Shown piece after piece: positions 21,505-29,216 of a DNA stretch of 64,000 nt. The notes beneath the pieces are model-generated. The model did no database searches and was not told where the DNA came from. It saw only the letters and a program-made list of their open reading frames with translations. The stretch's first letter is position 1. The number at the start of each line of letters is the position of its first letter. Where the stretch lies: NCBI GenBank assembly GCA_028751875.1, contig CM054155.1, positions 9,156,082-9,220,081 on the forward strand. Direction: 5' to 3'. A program made the position numbers and the translations under genes. Source of the stretch: Rapana venosa. Taxonomy: Eukaryota; Mollusca; Gastropoda; Neogastropoda; Muricidae.

Positions 21505-21604
21505 TGTATGTGTGTGTGTGTGTGTGTGTGTCTTCAATTTTACGTCTGTTCACTTAAAGTGATATTAGACGATGGAGGCAGGGGGGGGGGGGGGGGGGGG
21601 GGGC
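21505..21604. repeat. (TG)n, family J flank and G-run
   Basis: (TG)n to about 21531, then 'TTCAATTTTACGTCTGTTCA' and 'AAGTGATATTAGACGA' (family J), then a G-run at about 21580-21603. The family J module also lies beside simple repeats at 31280-31335 and 32915-32965 (reversed). Confidence 0.7.
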
Positions 21605-21699
21605 AGCATAATGAGATAAGGGCTTTAAGTAGAATAGATACGTGTTGGTATGAATGCACATCAAAAGACTATTCCAAACTATATAAATAGTATGTTGCA

Positions 21700-22230
21700 A
21701 AAACATGGCATAAAACTACAAAAATTTACAAAACCCCAGAACAATTGAAAAAATACTCTAATGTTGGAAAACAAACAATTGTGAACTACTTGTAACGGCA
21801 GCTGTGAAACAAGCAAAATGTAGATTCCGACAACCATACTTTACAAAAAAGAGAATACTGGGGATTGCAACAGAGACAAGGCTATCTCCCATAATAACTC
21901 TGGATTGGTTAAAACTTCCTGCAGAGACTTATCTTGAAATGATGGTAAAAACGTTTTTAAACCTTGACATTGATACACAACATGAACATTAGAAAATTTT
22001 TTACCGCATATACATTGTATATTTTTGGCAAATTTTGCTCGAAAGGCATTTAATTTCAATCTGTAGATTAGAGAAACAATTTTTCTAGTACAGGATTTTC
22101 GAAAACCGTACTGAGTGCAAAGAATGTTCTCAATATCCAGAACTGAACAAGTGTGCTGGGGATAACCAGCCTCTTCCTGTTTCTTTTTCACATGTTTCCA
22201 GCAAACATTTTGAAGCAAAGCATAACGTGT
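21700..22230 (-). pseudogene. LINE-epsilon C-terminal fragment
   Basis: Minus-strand frame with 'ENILCTQYGFRKSCTRKIVS', 'LIYRLKLNAFRAKFAKNIQC' then 'CICGKKFSNVHVVYQCQ' and 'KTFLPSFQDKSLQEVLTNPE'. The same order (Cys cluster, KAFLPQF, NSLRSIFNN) follows the RNase H frame at about 30800-31090, so this is the post-RNase-H tail of the same LINE family. The CxC...H...C cluster suggests a small zinc-binding module. Only the tail is present. The left boundary is uncertain. Confidence 0.75.
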
Positions 22231-22401
22231 GTGTGTGTGTGTGTGTCTGTCTGTCTGTCTGTGTGTCTGTGTGTGAGCGTGTATGTGTCTGTGTGTGTGT
22301 TTTGAGTGTGTGCTGTGTGTGTGCCTGTGTGTCTGTCTCTGTGTCTGTATATATGTCTGTGTGTGTGTCCCCTTTTCTCTCTCTCTCTCTCTCTCTACTC
22401 T

Positions 22402-22444
<43 letters not shown>

Positions 22445-22450
22445 TCTTCT
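22227..22450. repeat. (TG)n/(TCTG)n and (CT)n microsatellites
   Basis: TG and TCTG units to about 22370, then CT repeats to about 22445. Confidence 0.95.
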
Positions 22451-22539
22451 CCAAATTGAAATGTCATGCCTGTTTAAAGCTGATTTTTTTAAATGTGTTT
22501 CTGCATAGGTAAGGTGTAGAAATGTTGGCTGGTCTTCTG

Positions 22540-22915
22540 ACAGTGTGTCTGTCTGTCTATCTGTCTGTCTGTCTGTGTGTTTGTCTGTCTGTTCCTATCT
22601 GTAGACATAACAGGCAAGAGAAACTTTAAAATTCTGTGGTTTTATAAGGGTCTGTCTGTCTGTCTGCTTATCTGTCTACATGTCTGTCTCTGTGGTTTCT
22701 GTCATTCTCTCTGTCCTCATTGCTCTCTGTCTGTCTGTCTCTGTCTCTCTCTCTCTTTGCATGTCTGTCTCCGTATCTCTCTCTCTCTCTCTCCTCTCTC
22801 TCCTCTCTTCTCCTCTCCTCTCTCTCTCTCTCTAAGGGCTGGATGAAAAAGCCACCACTGTGCTTATTCTTTTCCCTCAATAAAAATGTTCATTCAAAAT
22901 GTTCATTCATTTATT

Positions 22916-22979
<64 letters not shown>

Positions 22980-23005
22980 TCTCTCTCTCTACTCTCTCTC
23001 CTTCT
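22540..23005. repeat. Cluster of (TCTG)n and (CT)n microsatellites
   Basis: TCTG units at 22545-22600 and 22650-22690, CT runs at 22740-22835 and 22915-23005, with short unique gaps that show no coding signal. Confidence 0.9.
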
Positions 23006-23203
23006 CTGGTTATATGATCTGCATATTCCACCGCAAGCCAATGCATATATATCGATATTATTGCCTCTGAGCTCACAAATCAATACCTCAGGAATAACAT
23101 TTTCTCTTCCTTCTCTTTGGAAGCATCCAGGGCAAATCTGTTTTGAGCCGACCAAAGTTCTCTACAAATGGTTTTATGTTTTTGTCATCATGGTATAACA
23201 TGG

Positions 23204-23335
23204 GAAGTGGAACAGCCTAGCGGTTAGAGCGTTGGACTCGTCACTTGGAGGTCAACCCAAGTCGTGGGTTCAAATCTCCGCTGAGGTAGATTCTGTATCA
23301 GCGAAAATTTTCTCCCGGATTTAACAAAATTTTCT
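23204..23335 (+). mobile_element. SINE-F head (tRNA-like)
   Basis: 'ACAGCCTAGCGGTTAGAGCG' is a good A box and D-arm, and 'GTGGGTTCAAATCTCC' a good B box (about 23264-23279). The spacing includes a long variable-arm-like insert. Only about 60 bp follow before SINE-E begins, so the body is short or truncated. Confidence 0.6.
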
Positions 23336-23339
23336 GGAG

Positions 23340-24045
23340 CTAGCCTCCATGGCGCTGCGGTTAGTGTCTTGGATTACGGACTGGAGGGTCGCGGGTTCGA
23401 ACCCCATAGTTCAGAGGGATGTATCCAACTCCAGCTGGTTTCTGCGCAGAGTGGGTTTGCTATCGATGCGTTAGAAGGAAGACCAGGACAACACATCAAG
23501 CCTCACCCACTTTATGGCAGCGGTTTAGAGAGTGTTGTTTATTTATTGTATTTATTTATTTATTTATTCTTTTATATCGAGGATAATGGAATAAGTACTT
23601 ATGTGCTTTTTTACATCCGGTCTCCGTGTGTATGCGGTTTTGTAAATTTTGTCATCCGTTCCCACTAGCACACAATGTCCTACTCTTACAAAAAGCGGAA
23701 CAGGATTTAACGTGTGCGCAAGATGTTCTGCGTGCGTTCGCACACGGGGCCTCGGTTTATAGTCTCATCCGGAAGACTTCTGGGGAGAGTGGAGTCTGCA
23801 CTGATGTTAACTCCAGGGGAAAATATCCCCTTGAACGGGAATCGAACCCGGGTCGTCAGATTACGAGAGCAATGTCCCAACCACTAGGCTATCCCGTGCC
23901 CCAATTGACCTGAACAATACCGCATGGTGTTTGTATTTCTCAGGCCCGGTTTGATGCTGGGATGTAATATCATGATAGCAAGTGTAGAGTACAACTCTGT
24001 CAAGTAGTCTCAAACCACATGCACTTCCACAGCAGTAGCATTACA
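23340..24045 (+). mobile_element. SINE-E copy split by SINE-A
   Basis: The tRNA head 'CCTCCATGGCGCTGCGGTTA' with B box 'GCGGGTTCGAACCCCATAGT' and the first half of the body run to about 23536. The second half ('CAGGCCCGGTTTGATGCTGG', 'GTAGAGTACAACTCTGTCAA', 'ACATGCACTTCCACAGCAGT') resumes at about 23903. The inserted SINE-A (23537-23902) is therefore younger than this SINE-E copy. Confidence 0.85.
23537..23902 (-). mobile_element. SINE-A copy, full length, nested in SINE-E
   Basis: Complete on the minus strand: A box region 'GGGATAGCCTAGTGGTTGGG' (about 23876-23900), B box 'CGGGTTCGATTCCCG' (about 23838-23855), central core (about 23750-23775) and a (TTTA)n-type tail at 23540-23570. Confidence 0.9.
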
Positions 24046-24245
24046 TCATCATATCATCATCGTCGTCATCATCGTCATCGTCATCGTCATCATCATCGTC
24101 GTCGTCGTCGTCACCATCATCATTGTCGTCATCATCATCATCGTCGTCGACGTCATCATCATCATCATCGTCATCATCGTCGTCGTCATCATCATGATCA
24201 TCATCATCATCGTCATCATCATCGTCGTCGCTGTCGTCGTCGCCA
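24040..24245. repeat. (ATC/GTC)n trinucleotide repeat
   Basis: About 200 bp of CATCATCGT/CGTCGTCAT units. Asp, Met and His runs are translation artefacts. It sits at the 3' end of the SINE-E copy and could have grown from its tail. Confidence 0.95.
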
Positions 24246-24430
24246 TTAATCACTATGCAATCAAAGAAAGTTCTCTCTGATTCGGTGGCCTCGTTTACTG
24301 GGGGCCGGTTTACTGAAAGCACGGCTGTACCACTGTCAGTCAGCCTACCGTCCGGTTGGCCAACAAGTGTAACCTGTGTTGCATGTGTGAGGACAGTCGA
24401 CCCTAGTGCGTGAGCAAACTTTACCAGAGA

Positions 24431-24535
24431 GAATGGGTGAATCTTTATTTTTCAAGGGTAACAGAATAAGCATGCGCATACTGTTTTTCATCCGGCCCTT
24501 GCCCCGATTGGGGACTATCAACAAAACAAAGGTAA
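24431..24535 (-). repeat. Family H repeat (LINE 3' end-like)
   Basis: 'GAATCTTTATTTTTCAAGGG' and 'CCGGCCCTTGCCCCGATTGG' match 55940-56040. On the minus strand it ends with AATAAAGATT, which looks like a polyadenylation signal at the 3' end of a retrotransposon. Confidence 0.65.
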
Positions 24536-24775
24536 AAATCTTACTACAACAACGACAACATGATTTTATTTTTAATTATGAATTTAACAATACATAATCC
24601 CTAACTGACTTGAGCATTAACTTCGAGAGATACATAGATTTTATTTTTTAGAAAAGATATATGCGTTAATAAACATATAATTATCAAATAAATCAAACAT
24701 TAACATGAAAACTGATACACTGATTATAATAAGTTGATATGGATAAAGTAAAACAGATGGGAGACAGCAAGAAGC

Positions 24776-24791
24776 AAGAGAGAGAGAGAAA

Positions 24792-24833
<42 letters not shown>
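24776..24833. repeat. (GA)n microsatellite
   Basis: Pure GA repeat. The sequence between 24536 and 24775 is AT-rich and unannotated. Confidence 0.9.
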
Positions 24834-24835
<2 letters not shown>

Positions 24836-24994
24836 CATTTTCAGGTTACATCAACATCAAAATAAACTAGATATCAAATTCTGTTAAAAATCCTCACTTA
24901 AACCCTTTTAAAAATATATAAACTATCAATAAAGATATCAAGTTAAGCTACAAAATGTCGAAGAGCCTGATATAAAACAGTTTCAACAGCCCCG

Positions 24995-24996
24995 CT

Positions 24997-25078
<82 letters not shown>
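24995..25078. repeat. (GA)n microsatellite
   Basis: Pure GA repeat ending at the A/T-rich tail of a SINE-A copy, like the arrangement at 1-225. Confidence 0.95.
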
Positions 25079-25079
<1 letters not shown>

Positions 25080-25440
25080 CTTTTCTTTATTTCGAGGATA
25101 ATGGAATAAGCACTCATGTGCTTTTTTATATCTAGTCCCCGTGTGTATGCAGTTTTCTACATCCGTTCCCACCGGCACACATTGTACTACTCTTTCGAAA
25201 ACGGAACGAGTTAAAACGTGTGCGCAAAATGTTCTGCGTAGGTTCGCACACGGGGCTTCAGTTAATAGTTTATTTTTTAAATTTATTTTATTTTTATTCT
25301 TTTATATCGAAGATAATGAAATAAGCGCTTATGTGCTTTTTTACATCCAGTCCCATACAGTGTCATCCGAAGAACTTTTTAGGTGGAGTGGAGACGCGCT
25401 GATGTTTGCTCCAGAGGAAAAACCTCTTAAACGAGAGGGA
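25079..25440 (-). mobile_element. Two partial SINE-A copies in tandem
   Basis: 25079-25268 matches the 3' two-thirds of SINE-A up to 'CACACGGGGCTTCAGTTAAT'. A second 3' end starts at about 25275 ('TTCTTTTATATCGAAGATAA') and then jumps to the 'TCATCCGAAGAACTTTTTAG' part, ending near 25440 without a tRNA head. The second copy lacks the middle segment. Confidence 0.75.
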
Positions 25441-25680
25441 CAGATAAACAGACAGACAGACAGACAGGCAGGCAGACAAAGAAGTGGGTGGGTAAAGGAC
25501 GTGTTGGCAGTAAGGGTAGATAAACTTAAAGAAAAGGGCAAACGGACGTTACAACCCCCCATCCCCCCACCCCCCACTCCCCACCCCCCACCTCTCGCTT
25601 CAAATGAAAAAGGCTTTTGACCTTTTCGTCCAAATAAGCGTACACGTTTATAACAGCGAAGAAAAAAACACACGTGTACT
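25441..25680. other. Unannotated stretch with short GACA and C runs
   Basis: GACAGACA at 25448-25470 and a C-rich run at about 25555-25600. No coding signal. Confidence 0.35.
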
Positions 25681-25874
25681 TTTACACTCCCACACGCCCA
25701 CGCAACATACGTACACATATGTACGCATGTGCACGCACGCGCACGTACACACACACACATGCACATGCACGCAGGGATATAATCATGATATATGCGCGTG
25801 GACGCATGTGCGAATGCCTGCACATATACGCTGTATATGCACTCGCACACATATATACTGAGAGCATCTAACAT

Positions 25875-25911
<37 letters not shown>

Positions 25912-26110
25912 TAGGGGCATACAGGCCACACAAAGACGCTTGGTTGCGTGCGAGCATACGCTCACACACACACCACACTTACACACGCTCGCACACACGC
26001 ACACCCACAAACATACACACACGCACATACACACATACATACACATACGTACACACGTGCGCGCGCGCACACATAAACACACACGCTCGTGCGCGCGCGC
26101 GGAGCATGGG
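25681..26110. repeat. CA/CG/TA alternating purine-pyrimidine tract
   Basis: CACACA, GCGCGCGC and ATACAC words for about 400 bp, including 'GTGCGCGCGCGCACACATAA' near 26058. Cys/Val or His/Thr frames are artefacts. It could adopt Z-DNA. Confidence 0.85.
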
Positions 26111-26164
26111 AAAAAAGAAGCATGGCACTGTGTAGCACAATCTGTGATGACAATGTATGATAAG

Positions 26165-26576
26165 GTGGATCGGTGGTCTAGAGGTAACGCGCCTGTCTAG
26201 AAAGCGAAAAGTCCGGGTCGGAAGTGGGCGGTGGTTCAAATCCCGTTTGGACCCGAAAATTTTTCCCCCTCCACTAGACCTTGAGTGGTGGTCTGGGCGC
26301 TAGTCTTTCGGATGAGACGATAAACCGAGGTTCCGTGTGTTACACAAAATTTATTTAGCGCACGTTAAAGAACCCACGGCAACAAGAGAGTTGTCCCTGG
26401 AAAAATTATGTAGAAAAAAGCCACTCTGATAGGAAAACAAATGCAGTTGTAGACAGAAAAAAAAGAAAAAAATGGGTGGCGCTGCTCTGTGGCGACGCGC
26501 TCTCCCCGGGGAGAGCAGCCCGAATTTCACGCAGAGAAATCTGACGTGACTTAAAGTGATATAAATAAAAAATAAA
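26165..26576 (+). mobile_element. SINE-B, full length (copy 1 in minisatellite)
   Basis: A box 'TGGTCTAGAGGTAACGCG' (about 26174-26191), B box 'GGTTCAAATCCCG' (about 26233-26245) and central core 'CTTTCGGATGAGACGATAAA' (26305-26324). Then come 'AAGAACCCACGGCAACAAGA', an A-rich bend near 26455-26472, 'GAGAGCAGCCCGAATTTCAC' and an A-rich tail. The first B-box-proximal copy has an extra ~20-bp insertion ('GGAAGTGGGCGGT') relative to copy 2. Confidence 0.92.
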
Positions 26577-26610
26577 GCACAAAATCACCTGACTGTGCGT
26601 AACTGTGTAA

Positions 26611-26951
26611 GGGGGACGGGATAGCCTAGTGGTTAGAACATTGCGCTCCCAATCTCACGACCCGGGTTCGATTCCCGTTCAAGGGGATATTTTCCCCTGG
26701 AGTTAACATCAGTGCCGACTCCACTCTCCCTAAAAGTCCTTCGGATGAGACTATAACCCGAGGCCCCGTGTGCGAACGCACGCAGAACATCTTGCGCACA
26801 CGTTAAATCTTGTTCCGCTTTTCGTAAGAGTAGGTCATTGTGTGCCGATGGGAACAGATGACAAAATTGACAAAACCGCATACACACGGAGACTGGATGT
26901 ACAAAAGCACACAAGTGCTTATTCCATTATCCTCGATATAAAAAAAATAAA
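26611..26951 (+). mobile_element. SINE-A, full length reference copy
   Basis: A box 'TAGCCTAGTGGTTAG' (26622-26636), B box 'GGGTTCGATTCC' (26663-26674), the GGGGATATTTTCCCC hairpin (about 26683-26697), the core 'CTTCGGATGAGACTATAACC' (26739-26758), then 'GCACACGTTAAATCTTGTTC', 'TGGGAACAGATGACAAAATT', and the tail 'TTATTCCATTATCCTCGATA' plus A-run. No protein is encoded. Transcription would be by Pol III from the internal promoter. Confidence 0.93.
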
Positions 26952-27225
26952 CTATGTTTTTAAAATAGAAACAAAATAACCGCCCGAAATTACGTCACTA
27001 TGCATAAAAGCACAAAAACTTCATGAATACGGCATACAAAATCATACAAATATGCATAACAGCACAAAATTACATGACTACGCATAAAAACACAAAAATT
27101 ATACGACAATGCATAACCGCAAAAAATTACATGACTATGCATACAAAATTACATGACTATATACAACAGCACAAAACTACATGACAAAGCATAACAGTAC
27201 AACATTACATAACTATGCATACAAA

Positions 27226-27346
27226 GTGGATCGGTGGTCTAGAGGTAACGCGCCTGTCTAGAAAGCGAAAAGTCCGGGTTCGTATCCCGTCTGGGCCCGA
27301 AACTTTTCCCCCATCCATTAGACCATGAGTGGTGGTCTGGGCGCTA

Positions 27347-27377
<31 letters not shown>

Positions 27378-27627
27378 CGTGTGTTACAGAAAATTATGCA
27401 GCGCACGAAAAAGAACCCACGGCAACAAGAGAGTTGTCCCTGGCAAAATTCTTAGAAAAAAGCCACTCTGATAGGGAAAGAAATACAGTTGCAGACCAAA
27501 AAAAAAAAAAAAAAAAAAGGGGTGGCGCTGCTCTTGTGGCGACGTGCTCTCCCCGGGGAGAGCAGCCCGAATTTCACGCAGAGAAATCTCGTGACTTAAA
27601 GTGGTATAAATAAATAAAATAAAATAA
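27226..27627 (+). mobile_element. SINE-B, full length (copy 2 in minisatellite)
   Basis: Same structure as 26165-26576, with an intact B box 'GGGTTCGTATCCCG' and an A-run of about 20 at 27500-27519. Flanked by a 7-bp direct repeat ATACAAA (27219-27225 and 27628-27634), a plausible though short target-site duplication in an A-rich context. Confidence 0.92.
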
Positions 27628-27793
27628 ATACAAAATCATATGACGATGCATAACAACACAAAATCACATGACTATGCATAACAGCACAAAATCAAATGAC
27701 TATGCATAATAGCAAAAAAATCCCATGACTATGCATAATAGCACAAAATCACATGACTTTGCATAATAGCACAAAATCACATGACTATGTATA

Positions 27794-28092
27794 GGTAAAG
27801 GAGGAGGTAAAGGAGTCCCATAACCTATAAGGTCGTAGGGGAGCGAGGCGTCAGAGACCTCACTTCTCAAGGGGCCAGCATATTGAGGGCGGTGCCCATC
27901 TCCTCTCCCTCGCTGCTTTACCTTCCCTGACCCTAAAGAGGGCAGGTACCCATTTACAGCTGGGTGAACTGGGGGAACTGTACTGAAGCCAAGGCGCGCA
28001 AACGGTCACCCATCCAAGTGGTAACTACGCTCGACGCTGCTTAACTTGGCTGGGGGAAAGCGAGTGCTCCGACCACTGAGCTATCCCGTCCC
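27794..28092 (-). mobile_element. SINE-C, full length: tRNA/5S rRNA hybrid head
   Basis: On the minus strand it starts GGGACGGGATAGCTCAGTGG, with a tRNA A box and D-arm (28066-28085). It continues into a 42-base segment (28003-28044) that closely resembles the 3' half of animal 5S rRNA ('CACTTGGATGGGTGACCG'), the internal control region. A unique body ('GGTAAAGCAGCGAGGGAGAG') and a GTAAAGG-type end follow. Flanked by the 11-bp direct repeat GACTATGTATA (27783-27793 and 28093-28103). Confidence 0.92.
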
Positions 28093-28335
28093 GACTATGT
28101 ATAACAGGACAAAATCACATGACTATGCATAATAGCACAAAATCACATGACTATGCATAATAGCACAAAATTACATGACTATGTATAAGAATACAAAATC
28201 ACATGACTATACATAATAGTTCAAAATCACATGACTAGGTATAACCGCACAAAATCACATGACTATGCATAATAGCACAAAATCACATGACTATGCATAA
28301 CAGTACAAAATCACATGACTATGCATAGCAGCATC

Positions 28336-28571
28336 AATTTGTACGCCTTTGCGTAACAATGAGATATGATCAGACTGAATGACAGGACAAGATTGCATGA
28401 CTGTTGCATATCAGAACAGAAATGGCATGGTAATACGTAAAATATTGCCCCCTAAAATGGCACGATTCTTGTCTTGGCATATCATAAACATAAAATGACA
28501 TTGCATAACGTTACAAATGGTTATCGCTGATGCATCTCAAAACTCTGCATGATACTTTTAAAAATATTTGT
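28336..28571. repeat. Diverged minisatellite edge
   Basis: Decayed units such as 'AAGATTGCATGACTGTTGCA' and 'AAATGACATTGCATAACGTT' fade out by about 28555. Confidence 0.6.
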
Positions 28572-29011
<440 letters not shown>

Positions 29012-29135
29012 AAATTGAATTTGTATAGCGCTATATCTTGCAAAGACAAATCAGAGCGCTTGCATTCAACATATTCTTACAGAGTCATGCAGCCAATAAC
29101 TATTAAAAGCCTAAATAAAAATCAAATGTACGCAC

Positions 29136-29203
<68 letters not shown>

Positions 29204-29210
29204 TGTAGAT
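29012..29210 (-). mobile_element. LINE-gamma 3' tail with (CA)n
   Basis: Minus-strand equivalent of the LINE-gamma 3' end: 'TATAGCGCTATATCTTGCAA' (29025-29044), 'GAGCGCTTGCATTCAACATA', then the UTR and a (CA)n run at 29137-29200 ending GGTTGTAG, as at 58650-58905. Confidence 0.85.
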
Positions 29211-29216
29211 CAAGAT

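Larger units (their letters stand above)
26130..28340. repeat. 28-bp minisatellite interrupted by four SINEs
   Basis: The unit 'ACATGACTATGCATAATAGC' plus 'ACAAAATC' (about 28 bp) recurs about 25 times. Recognisable blocks are at 26130-26164 (diverged), 26577-26610, 26960-27225, 27628-27793 and 28093-28335. Further diverged units continue to about 28555. The blocks are separated by SINE-B (26165), SINE-A (26611), SINE-B (27226) and SINE-C (27794). Units directly either side of each insertion are in the same orientation, so the array predates the SINEs. Confidence 0.9.

Noticed and set aside
26622..26685. tRNA gene candidates at SINE heads (also 20945-21012, 23340-23405, 27226-27300)
   Set aside because: A and B boxes are present, but acceptor and anticodon stems do not pair properly, and each is followed by a repeated SINE body.
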